DNA from: Methylobacterium segetis
GTDB taxonomy: Bacteria; Pseudomonadota; Alphaproteobacteria; Rhizobiales; Beijerinckiaceae
NCBI RefSeq assembly: GCF_004348265.1
Contig: NZ_SMNT01000042.1
Location: forward strand, 1 to 44,407
Direction: 5' to 3'
DNA: 44,407 nucleotides
This document shows positions 27,243-35,867 of this stretch, in pieces (the first letter of the stretch is position 1; each line of letters opens with the position of its first letter). The notes below the pieces were generated by a model. That model saw only the letters and a program-made list of their open reading frames with translations, was not told the DNA's origin and searched no databases. The position numbers and the translations under genes are program-made.

Positions 27243-28448
27243 TCAGGCAGCGTCCGGCGGCACGATGTGCCCGTCGGCCACGCGCACCATGTCCGCACGC
27301 GCGCCGAGCTCCGCGAACAGGGCCTCGTCGGCGCCGGTCATCCAGACCTGACCGGGCAGCGCCTCCAGCGCGTCGAACAGGCCCGCCCGGCGGCGGGGGT
27401 CGAGATGGGCGGCGACCTCGTCGAGAAGGATGATGGGCGCGAGCCCGCTCATCGCCTGGACGAGACGGGCATGCGCCAGGACGAGGCCGATCAGCAGGGC
27501 CTTCTGCTCGCCGGTCGAGGCGGTTGCCGCCGGCACGTCCTTCGGGCCGTGGCGCACGGTGAGGTCGGTGGTCTGCGGCCCCGTCAGGGTTCGGCCGGCC
27601 GCTCGGTCGCGGTGCCGGCCCTGGCGCAGCGCGAGGCGGAAGCGATCCTCGGCCTCGATGGCGGGCCAGACGGCGACGAGGTCGTCGAGGTCGCCCTCCA
27701 GACGCACGCTGGCCCAGGGGAAGGGTTGCGCGTCGTCGCGGGTCTCGGCGATCAGGCGGTCGAGGCGCTCAACGGTCTCGCGGCGGGCGAGCGCCACGGC
27801 GACGCCGAGCTCGGCCACTTCGCGCTCGATCGCGTCGAGCCACTGGCCGTCGCCGGGGCGTTCCTCCAACAGACGGTTGCGCGAGCGCAGGGCCCGCTCC
27901 ATCGCGCTCACCCGGGCGCCGTGGCCGGCATCGACCGCCAGCACCAGCCGGTCGAGGAAGCGCCGTCGGTCACCCGCCGGCCCGCGAAACAGCCCGTCGA
28001 GATCCGGGGTCAGCCAGACGATGCGCAGGAACTCGGCGAAGGCGACCGGCGAGTGGACGCCCGCCCCGTCGATCCGGCAGATCCGGCTTGCCCGCGCCTC
28101 GTAGGCCGGCGGCTCGTAGCCGGTGCCCAGTCGGTGCTCGGCTTCGTCGCGCGCGAGCGTCAGCGACACGGCGAAGCCGCCGGGTCCGCCGACGCGCGCC
28201 ATCGTGGCGAAATCCGCCCGGCGCAGGCCGCGGCCCGGCGAGAACAGGGAGATCGCCTCGAGCAGGTTGGTCTTGCCCGCGCCGTTCTCGCCGACCAGGG
28301 CGACGAAGCGCCGGTCGAGCCGGAGATCGAGGTCGGCGTGATTGCGGAAATCGCGGGCGATCAGGCGGCTGAGGCGCTGGCCGCCATTCTCCACATTGCG
28401 CGAACCATCACCTCCGGAGACGATCGGGGAATCTCCCGGCCCGCTCAC
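27243..28448 (-). CDS. recF: DNA replication and repair protein RecF
   Basis: RecF is an SMC-like ATPase that loads RecA at gaps with RecO and RecR. Walker A (LVGENGAGKTNLLEAISL, about 52-69), the signature region (STGEQKALLIGLVLAHARLV) and Walker B ([17 protein letters not shown]) are intact. The 401-residue reading uses GTG 28448, which overlaps the dnaN TGA (GTGA). That gives ~25 residues before the conserved RLSRLIARDFRNHADLDL, so a later internal GTG is possible. Overlap with dnaN implies coupled translation. The 3' end is followed by 269 bp without a recognisable gene. Confidence 0.95.
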   Translation of the reverse strand: MSGPGDSPIVSGGDGSRNVENGGQRLSRLIARDFRNHADLDLRLDRRFVALVGENGAGKTNLLEAISLFSPGRGLRRADFATMARVGGPGGFAVSLTLARDEAEHRLGTGYEPPAYEARASRICRIDGAGVHSPVAFAEFLRIVWLTPDLDGLFRGPAGDRRRFLDRLVLAVDAGHGARVSAMERALRSRNRLLEERPGDGQWLDAIEREVAELGVAVALARRETVERLDRLIAETRDDAQPFPWASVRLEGDLDDLVAVWPAIEAEDRFRLALRQGRHRDRAAGRTLTGPQTTDLTVRHGPKDVPAATASTGEQKALLIGLVLAHARLVQAMSGLAPIILLDEVAAHLDPRRRAGLFDALEALPGQVWMTGADEALFAELGARADMVRVADGHIVPPDAA

Positions 28449-29566
28449 ACCCGCATCGGCATCAGCACGTAGAGCGCCGCCGCGCCGTCGCGGTCCTGGA
28501 TCACCGTGGGGGAGCCCGGATCGGCGAGCTTGAACAGGGCGGTGTCGCCTTCGAGCTGTCCCGTGATGTCGAGAAGGTAGCGGGCGTTGAAGCCGATATC
28601 GAGGCTTGCCGCCTCGTAGTCGACGTCGAGCTCTTCCGTCGCGCTGCCGGAATCCGGGTTGTTCACGGAGAGCGCGAGGCGGCCCTCCTGCAGCCCGAGC
28701 TTCACGGCCCGGCCCCGCTCGGAGGAGATCGTCGAGACGCGGTCGACCGCCTTGGCGAAGGGCTCGCGCTCCACTGTCAGGCGCTTGTCGTTGCCCGTCG
28801 GGATGACGCGTTGGTAATCGGGGAAGGTGCCGTCGATGAGCTTCGAGATCAGGACGACCCCGCTCGCGAACTGGAGCCGGATCTTGGCCGGCGACAGCTC
28901 GATCTCGACGCTCTCGCCGCCGTCGTCGACGAGCTTCTGGATCTCGGCCACCGCCTTGCGGGGTACGATGATGCCGGGCATGCCGCGGCTGCCCTCCGGC
29001 GCCTCCATCTCGACGCGGGCGAGGCGGTGGCCGTCGGTGGCGACCGCCCGCATCTTGAGGCTGCCCTCGGCCTCCAGCGTGTGCAGGTAGATGCCGTTGA
29101 GGTAGTAGCGCGTCTCCTCCGTCGAGATCGCGAACTGCGTCTTGTCGATGAGGCGCTTGAGGTCGGCGGCGGCGAGCGTGAAGCGGTGAGGAAGCTCGCC
29201 CGCGGCGAGATCGGGGAAGTCGCCCTCGGGCAGGGCGCCGAGGGAGAAGCGCGAGCGGCCGGAGCGGATCGTCATCTGGCCGGAATCCGACCCCGTCTCG
29301 AGCGAGACCTGGGCTCCGTCCGGCAGCTTGCGGACGATATCGTAGATCACGTGCGCCGGAACGGTGGTGGCGCCGGCATCCACCACGTCGGCCGGCACCG
29401 TTTCCGTGACCTCGATGTCGAGGTCGGTCGCCTTCAGCTGCAGGCCGCCCTCGTCCGCGCGCAGGAGAACGTTCGAGAGGATCGGGATCGTGTTCCGCCG
29501 CTCGACGACGCGGTGCACGTGGCCGAGCGACCGAAGGAGGGCCGCGCGCTCGACTGTCACTCTCAT
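28445..29566 (-). CDS. dnaN: DNA polymerase III beta sliding clamp
   Basis: The clamp tethers DNA polymerase III and other partners to DNA. The 373-residue product starts MRVTVERAALLRSLGHVHRV and has VVERRNTIPILSNVLLRAD, GLQLKATDLDIEVTETVPA and a C-terminal LYVLMPMRV, all normal for DnaN. I chose ATG 29566; an upstream in-frame start at 29668 would add 34 unconserved residues. The ribosome binding site is weak (AGAGTTTATTGCG before ATG). The stop overlaps recF by a GTGA junction. dnaA lies 160 bp upstream, with a hairpin in the gap. Confidence 0.96.
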   Translation of the reverse strand: MRVTVERAALLRSLGHVHRVVERRNTIPILSNVLLRADEGGLQLKATDLDIEVTETVPADVVDAGATTVPAHVIYDIVRKLPDGAQVSLETGSDSGQMTIRSGRSRFSLGALPEGDFPDLAAGELPHRFTLAAADLKRLIDKTQFAISTEETRYYLNGIYLHTLEAEGSLKMRAVATDGHRLARVEMEAPEGSRGMPGIIVPRKAVAEIQKLVDDGGESVEIELSPAKIRLQFASGVVLISKLIDGTFPDYQRVIPTGNDKRLTVEREPFAKAVDRVSTISSERGRAVKLGLQEGRLALSVNNPDSGSATEELDVDYEAASLDIGFNARYLLDITGQLEGDTALFKLADPGSPTVIQDRDGAAALYVLMPMRV

Positions 29567-29696
29567 CGCAATAAACTCTGGTGTTCGAAAAAGCCCTGCC
29601 GCGGCCGGCAGCCCGGGTGCTCCGGGACCCTGGCCGGCCAGCTTGGCGAAGGGGCGCGGCGAACGCAAGACGGCGATTCGCGCCGTCCCGGGCTAA

Positions 29697-29720
29697 GGCC
29701 GGGGCGCGAGGGCCCCGGCC
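29697..29720 (-). terminator. Hairpin between dnaA and dnaN
   Basis: On the minus strand GGCCGGGG-CCCTCGCG-CCCCGGCC gives a perfect 8-bp GC-rich stem starting 6 nt after the dnaA stop. Only TTA follows, so it is a weak terminator or attenuator candidate that could lower read-through into dnaN. Confidence 0.4.
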
Positions 29721-29726
29721 GCCGCC

Positions 29727-31220
29727 TCAATCCTGCAGCATCCGCTTCAGGAGCTCGACCTCGTCGCCGAGCACCGCGTCCTCGCCGATCTGCTTCTCGA
29801 TCTTGCGCACGGCGTGCAGCACCGTGGTGTGATCGCGCCCGCCGAAGCGGCGGCCGATCTCGGGCAGCGAGCGCAGCGTCAGCACCTTCGAGAGATACAT
29901 GGCGATCTGGCGCGGCTTCACGACGGCGGCGGTGCGCCGCTCGGACAGGATGTCGGAGCGCGAGACGTTGTAGCGGGAGGCCACCAGCTTCTGGATGTCC
30001 TCGATCTTGATGCGCTTCGGCTCGCGGTTCTTCACGAGGTCGCGGATCGCGGTCTCGGCGGTCTCCAGCGTCACGGCGGTGCCGGTCAGCGTGGCGTGGG
30101 CGAGGAGCCGGTTCACGGCGCCCTCGAGATCGCGGCCGTTCGCCGTGATCGCCTTGGCGACGTAGGCGGCCACCGTCGGGGAGACCTCGAAATTCGGGTG
30201 GCTCGCCCGCACGGCGGCGAGCCGCGCGGCGAGGATCGAGGTGCGCAGCTGCTCGTCGAGATTGCCGATCTCGACCACGAGGCCGCCTGCGAGGCGCGAG
30301 CGCACGCGCTCGTCGAGGGCTTCGAGCTCGGTCGGCGGGCGGTCGGAGGCGACGACGACCTGCCGGCCGGCGTCGATCAAGGCGTTGATGGTGTGCCCGA
30401 ACTCGGCCTGGATCGACTTGCCCTGGATGAACTGCACATCGTCGAGGATGAGGAGGTCGATCGCCCGCAGGCGCTCCTTGAAAGCGAGGGCGTTCTGCGT
30501 CTTCAGGGCGTTGACGAAGCCGTACATGAAGCGGTCTGCCGTCAGGTAGATCACCCGGCGGCCCGCATCGCGGGCAGCGTGGCCGATGCCGTGCAGCAGG
30601 TGCGTCTTACCGAGGCCGACGCCCGCGTGGAAGTAGAGCGGATTGTAGAGGGCACCCTCGCCGTCGTGCCGGGCGACGCGCTCGGCCGCCGCGTGCGCCA
30701 GCGCGTTCGAGCGGCCGACGACGAAGCTCGCGAAGGTGAGGCGCACGTCGAGGGGCGCGCCGTTCAGGTCCGCCGGCTCGCCGCGGACGATGCTCTCGGG
30801 CTCGGCGGCCGGCATGGGTGACGGAGCGGCCGCGCCGGCCGCGTGCAGCCGGGCAAGCGGGCCGCTCGTCGGGTTCGTCTTGGCCACGCCGCCGGCGACC
30901 GGGCGGATGGGGGCCGCAGCGCCGCGCACGGAGACCTCGATGCGCGCGACCTCGTCGGCCTCGCTGCGGAAGGTGGTGAGCACGCGGTCCAGGTAGTGGG
31001 ACTCGATCCAGCTCTTGAGGAAGCGGGTCGGGACCGTCAGGCGGGCCGTGCCGGCGGAGACCTCCTCCAGTTCGAGCCGCGCGAACCAGCTCGCGAAGAC
31101 ATCTTCCCCGAGCTCCGCCCGCAGGCGTCGCTTCACGCGCGACCAAGCGGCGGCGATCTCATGCCCTCCCGAGCCGTTATCCCCGTTCCCGCCGTCCGCC
31201 AAGCTGCCGTCCACACGCAT
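29727..31220 (-). CDS. dnaA: Chromosomal replication initiator DnaA
   Basis: DnaA binds origin DnaA boxes and opens the duplex in its ATP form. Domain I (~20-95) begins [21 protein letters not shown] Pro/Ala-rich domain II linker (~100-150) follows. Domain III has Walker A GVGLGKTH (200-207) and Walker [14 protein letters not shown]. Domain IV ends with the signature [17 protein letters not shown]. The 497-residue protein is complete; ATG 31220 fits the conserved start. Order rpsT-dnaA-dnaN-recF on one strand is typical. The upstream 470 bp are AT-richer and contain four GANTC sites, which in relatives with CcrM can tie dnaA expression to methylation. Confidence 0.97.
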   Translation of the reverse strand: MRVDGSLADGGNGDNGSGGHEIAAAWSRVKRRLRAELGEDVFASWFARLELEEVSAGTARLTVPTRFLKSWIESHYLDRVLTTFRSEADEVARIEVSVRGAAAPIRPVAGGVAKTNPTSGPLARLHAAGAAAPSPMPAAEPESIVRGEPADLNGAPLDVRLTFASFVVGRSNALAHAAAERVARHDGEGALYNPLYFHAGVGLGKTHLLHGIGHAARDAGRRVIYLTADRFMYGFVNALKTQNALAFKERLRAIDLLILDDVQFIQGKSIQAEFGHTINALIDAGRQVVVASDRPPTELEALDERVRSRLAGGLVVEIGNLDEQLRTSILAARLAAVRASHPNFEVSPTVAAYVAKAITANGRDLEGAVNRLLAHATLTGTAVTLETAETAIRDLVKNREPKRIKIEDIQKLVASRYNVSRSDILSERRTAAVVKPRQIAMYLSKVLTLRSLPEIGRRFGGRDHTTVLHAVRKIEKQIGEDAVLGDEVELLKRMLQD

Positions 31221-31692
31221 TCTCGCTCTCCTCGCCCAGAGGGCGGAGGACCGCCGTTCGGAGCGTACTCAACACCACGCTTGACGCCCCGCACTCCCGT
31301 GCCAGACGCAGATCATCAGCAGAGTCAAGCCCTAGACCGCGGTCTTTTGCCGACAGGGACAGCCTATCAACAATTCGCTACGGTTCTCCTAACAGTGGGA
31401 CTTACGGGGAAAGGCAAAACCGGCCCCGAACATCGCTCGGCCGAGACGCGCAGAGTCGAGGCACGCGACTGATCTTGCAAACGATTCGGTCCCGGTGCGC
31501 GCAAGGGGAGAAGTGTCTGAAATTGCGTTAGCGTTTGTTAAGCTACACTGGAGGCGAAGCAGCCGCAACGAGGCCGATTCCCGAACAGAGTTAACGGAAG
31601 GTGCATGAAGCCGGCTTCGAGCGGTCGCGGACGCTCGCGACAGATCGCAAGCGCCGGCCGATCGGCGCAGCACGCGCCGGACGACGGACATG
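31221..31692. other. dnaA upstream region, no gene
   Basis: No convincing gene lies between the dnaA start and the rpsT terminator. The region is AT-richer than its surroundings: about 53% GC at 31321-31380 and 50% at 31501-31560 by hand count. It contains GANTC at 31322-31326, 31453-31457, 31483-31487 and 31576-31580. A minus-strand TTGACT (31328-31323) could be a -35 element for dnaA but has no good -10 at 17 bp. The best DnaA-box-like match is CTATCAACA at 31364-31372 (7 of 9), so I do not call an origin here. Confidence 0.6.
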
Positions 31693-31718
31693 AAAAAGCC
31701 CGGCGCGAAGGCCGGGCT
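31693..31718 (-). terminator. Rho-independent terminator after rpsT
   Basis: On the minus strand AGCCCGGC-CTTCGC-GCCGGGCT forms an 8-bp stem with a stable loop and is followed by TTTT and C. It begins 29 bp past the rpsT stop. It should separate rpsT transcription from dnaA. Confidence 0.85.
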
Positions 31719-31747
31719 CGATCGTCAGCGTTCCGGGGAGGAGCGTG

Positions 31748-32026
31748 TCAGGCCGCCGGAGCGGCACTCAGCGACTTCACGCGCGCAGCGAGGCGCGAGA
31801 CCTTCCGGGACGCATTGTTCTTGTGCACGATGCCATGCTGAGCGGCCCGCATGATTTCGGGCTCCGCGCTCCGGAGGGCGGTGAGGGCCGTCTCGGCGTT
31901 GCCGGAGGCGATCGCCTCCTCGACCTTGCGGACGAAGGTGCGCATGCGCGAGCGGCGCGAACGGTTGATCGCCGTACGCTTGGCGATCTTGCGGGTCATC
32001 TTCTTGGCCGACACGGTGTTGGCCAT
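31748..32026 (-). CDS. rpsT: 30S ribosomal protein S20
   Basis: S20 is a primary 16S rRNA-binding protein of the small subunit. The 92-residue basic protein begins [18 protein letters not shown] and continues [20 protein letters not shown], with [18 protein letters not shown] near the end. ATG 32026 has GAGG 6 nt upstream; ATG 32032 lies inside that spacing and is less likely. It has its own promoter (32155-32183), a leader of about 120 nt with a hairpin just before the ribosome binding site, and an intrinsic terminator, so it is a single-gene unit. S20 genes can be autoregulated through the leader in enterobacteria. Confidence 0.97.
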   Translation of the reverse strand: MANTVSAKKMTRKIAKRTAINRSRRSRMRTFVRKVEEAIASGNAETALTALRSAEPEIMRAAQHGIVHKNNASRKVSRLAARVKSLSAAPAA

Positions 32027-32051
32027 GGGCATCCTCGTCTGGTCGGGCGGT

Positions 32052-32082
32052 ACCGACCGGCCGGGAGCGGCCGCATGTCGGT
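32052..32082 (-). ncRNA. Hairpin in the rpsT 5' leader
   Basis: On the minus strand ACCGAC-ATG-CGGCC-GCTCCC-GGCCG-GTCGGT folds into an 11-bp stem with a 3-nt bulge on the 5' side, ending about 26 nt before the rpsT ATG. It is a cis-acting mRNA structure that could influence ribosome access or bind S20. Its role is inferred from position only. Confidence 0.5.
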
Positions 32083-32154
32083 CAACGCGTGATGTTGTCA
32101 GGCAATGGCGAAGCCGAGGGTTCGCGAAAAGCGCAAGCCCCCGGCGGAGCGGGT

Positions 32155-32183
32155 CCTATACGCGCACACCCTTGAGTCGTCAA
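32155..32183 (-). promoter_or_regulatory. rpsT: Sigma-70-type promoter for rpsT
   Basis: On the minus strand TTGACG (32183-32178), a 17-bp spacer and TATAGG (32160-32155) make a near-consensus housekeeping promoter, the best in the window. The spacer contains GACTC, a GANTC methylation site. Transcription would start near 32148, giving a leader of about 120 nt. Confidence 0.75.
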
Positions 32184-32264
32184 CGCGAGCACCGGCTCGG
32201 GTGGCTTGATCCCGGAAGCCCCCCTGTCCGATGATCCGAACCTCGCAGCCGACGGAGGTCCAGG

Positions 32265-33278
32265 GTGGGGCAGAGGTTCAGCGCGGCGAGCGGAACACCC
32301 TCGGAGCGCATCGCCCGGTTTCGGCCGGCCTCCGGCATGGAGACGCCGCGCTACGCGGGCGTGGCGAGTTTCATGCGCCTGCCCGTCCTCGCCCCCTCCG
32401 CGGCGGCGGGCGAGATCGACATCGGCCTCGTCGGCATACCCTTCGACGGCGCGACCACGAACCGGCCGGGCGCCAGGCTCGGCCCCCGCGCCGTGCGGGA
32501 GGCCTCGACGGGCACCCGCCAGTTCAATCCGGCCACGGGCGTCGCGCCCTACGCGCTGGCGGCCTGCGCGGATCTCGGCGACGTGCCCGTCAATCCCCTC
32601 GACGCCGCCGATACCTGCCGCCGCATCGAGGCATTCCACGGTGGCCTCAGGGCGGGGGGCGTGGTGCCCCTCTCCATCGGCGGAGACCACCTCGTCACCT
32701 ATCCGATCCTGCGGGCGCTCGCAGATGGCCGCCCCCTTGGCCTCGTGCATATCGACGCGCACAGCGACACGGATGACGGCCAGTACGGCGGGATGCGCCT
32801 GACCCACGGCACGCCGTTCCGGCGGGCGGTGGAGGACGGCGTGCTCGACCCGCGCCGCACGGTGCAGATCGGCATCCGCGGCAGCCTCGATGCCGCCGAC
32901 GAGAGGGACTGGGCCTGTGCCCAGGGCATCCGCATCCTCACCATGGAGGAGACGCTCGCCCGTGGATTGCCGGAGATCGTCGCCGAGGCCCGCGCCATCG
33001 TGGGCGAGGTGCCGGCCTATCTGAGCTTCGACATCGATTCCCTCGACCCCGCCTATGCGCCGGGCACCGGCACCCCGGAAATGGGTGGCTTCACCGCTCG
33101 CGAGGCCCTCTATCTCGTGCGGGGGATGCAGGGGCTCGATCTCGTCGGCGCCGATCTCGTCGAGGTCGCGCCCCCTCTGGATCCGACGGGCGTGACGGCC
33201 CTCGCGGGCGGGACGCTCGCCTTCGAGATCCTGTGCCTCCTGGCGGAGGCGGTGGCGCGGCGGCGCTCGTCCAACTGA
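32265..33278 (+). CDS. speB: Agmatinase/ureohydrolase family protein
   Basis: This arginase-superfamily enzyme hydrolyses a guanidino compound to urea and an amine, with agmatine to putrescine as the default. Both manganese-site blocks are complete: GGDHLVTYP, then DAHSDTDD, then SFDIDSLDPAYAPGTGTPEM. HGTPFRRAVEDG is also agmatinase-like. GTG 32265 follows GGAGG at ideal spacing and gives 337 residues. Other members act on guanidinobutyrate, guanidinopropionate or guanidine, and sequence reading cannot exclude them. No arginine decarboxylase or transporter is adjacent. It diverges from rpsT and has no recognisable guanidine riboswitch upstream. Confidence 0.85.
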   Translation: MGQRFSAASGTPSERIARFRPASGMETPRYAGVASFMRLPVLAPSAAAGEIDIGLVGIPFDGATTNRPGARLGPRAVREASTGTRQFNPATGVAPYALAACADLGDVPVNPLDAADTCRRIEAFHGGLRAGGVVPLSIGGDHLVTYPILRALADGRPLGLVHIDAHSDTDDGQYGGMRLTHGTPFRRAVEDGVLDPRRTVQIGIRGSLDAADERDWACAQGIRILTMEETLARGLPEIVAEARAIVGEVPAYLSFDIDSLDPAYAPGTGTPEMGGFTAREALYLVRGMQGLDLVGADLVEVAPPLDPTGVTALAGGTLAFEILCLLAEAVARRRSSN

Positions 33279-33296
33279 CCGCGCGCCCCCCGAGTG

Positions 33297-34223
33297 TCAG
33301 GCCGGAGCGGACCAGCCGCCCGTCCCGGTGAGAAAGGGCGAAGCGTCGAGGAAGGACCAGCGCAGCGGAACCGCGGCAGGGCGCCACCAACCGCGCAACG
33401 TGCGAAAGCGCCAGGAGCGGCGCGCCCCCGCGAAGCCGGCGGCCTCCGCCCCGCTCCAGTCGATCAGCGCCTCGCCCTGAAGCGTGAGGATGTCGCCGCG
33501 CTCGAAGTCGATGAAGAGCAGTGAGGCCCGCTTCTCGCCGAGCAGGTTTCCCAGCGTGTTGAAATAGCGGTTGCCGGCAAAATCCGGGATCGTCAGCACG
33601 TCTCCCTCGACGCGCACGAAGCCCGGGCGGCCGCCGCGGTGGGAGATGTCCGCCCCACCCGCCGGCCCGATGCCGGCGCGCGCGCGGCTCGCCACGAGGA
33701 ACGTGTCGGCGCCTTCGATGAGCGCGCGCGCCCTGTCGTCGAGCCCGTCGAGCGCTTCGGTCGGGCCGCGGACGCGCGGAACCGCCTCGACGTCGCGCCG
33801 CTGGATGTATTTCGGGCAGTTCCCGAAGCTCTGCGCGATCGAGACCGTGAAACCGGCGGAATCGATCGCGGCGACCGACCCGTTCGCCCGGTTGCGCCGG
33901 CGCGTCGCGAGATCCAGGCCGAGAAGCCCGATCTCGGCTCCGCGCCGGAGCGCAGGCGCGGCGGGGTCGTCCGCGGGGGGCAGGGCCGAGACGCGCAGGG
34001 TGACCGGATCCTCCGCGGAGACGAAGCCGGGAGATCCCGCAAGGAGCGTGGCGACCGGCGCCCCGGTCGGGTCGACGAGGCCGACGAAGAGGTAGGGCAG
34101 GCCGGCGAAGAAGCTGCGGTGCTGCTCGGGCATGAAGGCGCGGATGGCCGGCGTGTCGCCGATCACGCCGTCGCCGAGGGCCTGCGCGGCCACCTCGTCG
34201 GCGTGGAAGCTGGGCGTATCCAT
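33297..34223 (-). CDS. Pyridoxamine 5'-phosphate oxidase-fold flavin-binding protein
   Basis: The 308-residue protein has a split-barrel (PNPOx-like) core: FAGLPYLFVGLVDPTGAPVA, then IDSAGFTVSIAQSFGNCPKY with IQRR, a motif found in a larger flavin-binding PNPOx subgroup. DFAGNRYFNTLGNLL and RASLLFIDFERGDILTLQGE follow. These proteins bind FMN or FAD and are often fused to ferredoxin-reductase domains; here only the barrel part is present. ATG 34223 begins MDTPSFHADE. The glutathione transferase gene ends 8 bp upstream, so the two are probably co-transcribed from the divergent LysR promoter. Substrate unknown. Confidence 0.82.
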   Translation of the reverse strand: MDTPSFHADEVAAQALGDGVIGDTPAIRAFMPEQHRSFFAGLPYLFVGLVDPTGAPVATLLAGSPGFVSAEDPVTLRVSALPPADDPAAPALRRGAEIGLLGLDLATRRRNRANGSVAAIDSAGFTVSIAQSFGNCPKYIQRRDVEAVPRVRGPTEALDGLDDRARALIEGADTFLVASRARAGIGPAGGADISHRGGRPGFVRVEGDVLTIPDFAGNRYFNTLGNLLGEKRASLLFIDFERGDILTLQGEALIDWSGAEAAGFAGARRSWRFRTLRGWWRPAAVPLRWSFLDASPFLTGTGGWSAPA

Positions 34224-34230
34224 CGCGGCC

Positions 34231-34854
34231 TCACGCGTCGGTGGGGAGGGGCGAGCGCGGCATGGGCACGAAGCCCGGCAGTGACTCGATGCGGCCGAGC
34301 CAGGCCCGGATCGCCGGGTAGGGCTCCAGCGAGACGCCACCCTCAGGCGCATGGGCGACGTAGGAGTAGCAGGCGATGTCCGCGATCGTCGGGTGCGCGG
34401 CGGCGAGAAAGGCGCGACGACCGAGATGCGCCTCCATGAAGCTGAGGATGCGCGTAGCCGTCGCCTCCACGGCATCGCGGTCGGCCTGCGCGCCGAACAG
34501 GATCATCAGCCGGGCGAGGGCCGGCCCGAAGCGGATCTCGCCGGCGGCGATGGAAAGCCAGCGCTGAACCTGCGCGGCCGTCTCCGCCGCGTCCGGCAGC
34601 CAGTCGCTGCCAGGCGCATAGCGCCGGGCGAGGTAGACGAGGATGGCGTTGCTGTCCGCGATGACGACATCTCCGTCGACGAGCACGGGGATCTGCCCGA
34701 GCGGGTTGAGGCGCCGGAAGGGCTCGCTCGCCCGCACGTCGCCGGGACTCTCGACAAAGCGGTAGGGCCGGCCGAGCAGCGACAGGAACAGCTCGGCCCG
34801 GTGCGAGTGGCCCGAGAGGCGCAAGCCGTGGAGCGTCAGGGTCGGTTGGGACAT
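34231..34854 (-). CDS. Glutathione S-transferase family protein
   Basis: This 207-residue GST has a thioredoxin-like N-terminal domain ([20 protein letters not shown]; Ser near position 14 may activate glutathione), the cis-Pro region [12 protein letters not shown], the gamma-glutamyl-binding [13 protein letters not shown] and a helical C-terminal domain ([16 protein letters not shown]). ATG 34854 begins [11 protein letters not shown]; the frame continues 16 codons upstream without conservation. It diverges from a LysR regulator 98 bp away, a usual sign that it is that regulator's target. The PNPOx-like gene follows after 8 bp. Substrate unknown. Confidence 0.9.
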   Translation of the reverse strand: MSQPTLTLHGLRLSGHSHRAELFLSLLGRPYRFVESPGDVRASEPFRRLNPLGQIPVLVDGDVVIADSNAILVYLARRYAPGSDWLPDAAETAAQVQRWLSIAAGEIRFGPALARLMILFGAQADRDAVEATATRILSFMEAHLGRRAFLAAAHPTIADIACYSYVAHAPEGGVSLEPYPAIRAWLGRIESLPGFVPMPRSPLPTDA

Positions 34855-34905
34855 GGCGGGTCTCCCGTGGAACGAGCACATCATATTCTTGCGTGATCCC
34901 ACCGA

Positions 34906-34919
34906 AATCCGTCAGGATT
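34906..34919. promoter_or_regulatory. Small inverted repeat, possible LysR operator
   Basis: AATCC-GTCA-GGATT (5-bp arms, 4-nt spacer) lies in the 98-bp divergent region between the GST and LysR starts. It is where a LysR dimer would be expected to bind, but it is short and does not match a clean T-N11-A box. Confidence 0.3.
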
Positions 34920-34952
34920 GAAGGACAGACTTTCAGTTTTCGGAACGATCGC

Positions 34953-35855
34953 GTGGACCGGCTCGACGAATTGGCGATCTTCGTCGCGATCGTGGACCAG
35001 GGCAGCCTCGCTGCCGCGGCGCGCCGGCTCCGGCGCTCGGCGCCGGCCGTCACCCGTGCGCTGGCGGGGCTCGAAGATCGGGCCGGGGTCCGGCTGATCG
35101 AACGGACGACGCGCCGCCTCGCGCCGACCGAGGCCGGACGGCTGCTCGCGGAGCGCGCGCGGAGCCTGATCGCCGATTATGAGGCCGCGATGTCGGGCCT
35201 CTCCGAGGTGCCGGTCCGGGGCCTGCTGCGCGTCACCGCGCCGATCCAGTTCGGCCGCCTGCACGTGGCGCCGATCGTGGCGAGCTTCCTCGACGCGCAT
35301 CCGGAGACGCAGGTCGAACTCGTCCTCGCCGATCGCAACCTCGACCTGATCGAGGACGGGCTCGACGTCGCGGTCCGGATCGACCACCTCGCTGATTCGA
35401 GTCTCGCGGTGCGCCGGGTCGGCGCCGTCAGGCGCGTGCTCGTGGCGAGCCCCGCCTATCTGGCGGCGCGCGGCATTCCCGAGAGCCCTGCCGACCTCGC
35501 CGGGCACGACACCATCTTCGGCTCGCCCCGCACGGATGTCCGGGAATGGCGCTTCGGGGCGGACGGGGCGGGCACCGTGGTCCGGCTCGCGCCGCGGCTC
35601 CTCGTCAACGAGATCGAAGCGCAACTCATCGCCGTCCGGGCCGGGCGCGGCATCGCGCGGATCCTGTCCTATCAGGTCGCCGAGGAGGTGGCGGCGGGCC
35701 GCCTCGTCCGCCTGCTGAAGGGGCATGAGCCGCCGCCGATCCCGGTCCAGCTCGTCGCGCGGGGAGGCGCCCACCGCCCGCCCAAGATCGCGGCCTTCCT
35801 CGATCACGCCGCCGAGCGCCTGCGGCGCCTCCCCGTGATCCGCGAGGAGGCATAG
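34953..35855 (+). CDS. LysR-family transcriptional regulator
   Basis: The 300-residue regulator has an N-terminal winged helix (DELAIFVAIVDQGSLAAAAR, then RSAPAVTRALAGLEDRAGVR) and a C-terminal LysR effector-binding domain (LLRVTAPIQFGRLHVAPIVA ... LDLIEDGLDVAVRIDHLADS). This matches the subgroup often annotated near GST and reductase genes. I place the start at GTG 34953, which gives the standard 'VDRLDELAIFV' opening; GTG 34893 would add 20 residues. It is divergent from the GST-PNPOx pair and likely controls it and itself. The effector is unknown. Confidence 0.92.
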   Translation: MDRLDELAIFVAIVDQGSLAAAARRLRRSAPAVTRALAGLEDRAGVRLIERTTRRLAPTEAGRLLAERARSLIADYEAAMSGLSEVPVRGLLRVTAPIQFGRLHVAPIVASFLDAHPETQVELVLADRNLDLIEDGLDVAVRIDHLADSSLAVRRVGAVRRVLVASPAYLAARGIPESPADLAGHDTIFGSPRTDVREWRFGADGAGTVVRLAPRLLVNEIEAQLIAVRAGRGIARILSYQVAEEVAAGRLVRLLKGHEPPPIPVQLVARGGAHRPPKIAAFLDHAAERLRRLPVIREEA

Positions 35856-35867
35856 CTCGCGCCCTAC

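Noticed and set aside
31221..31692. Chromosomal origin upstream of dnaA
   Set aside because: The region is AT-richer, but only a 7-of-9 DnaA-box-like match was found, and GC skew could not be measured by eye.
32085..32264. Guanidine riboswitch before the agmatinase-family gene
   Set aside because: I see no hairpin pair or conserved loop sequence of the known guanidine riboswitch classes.
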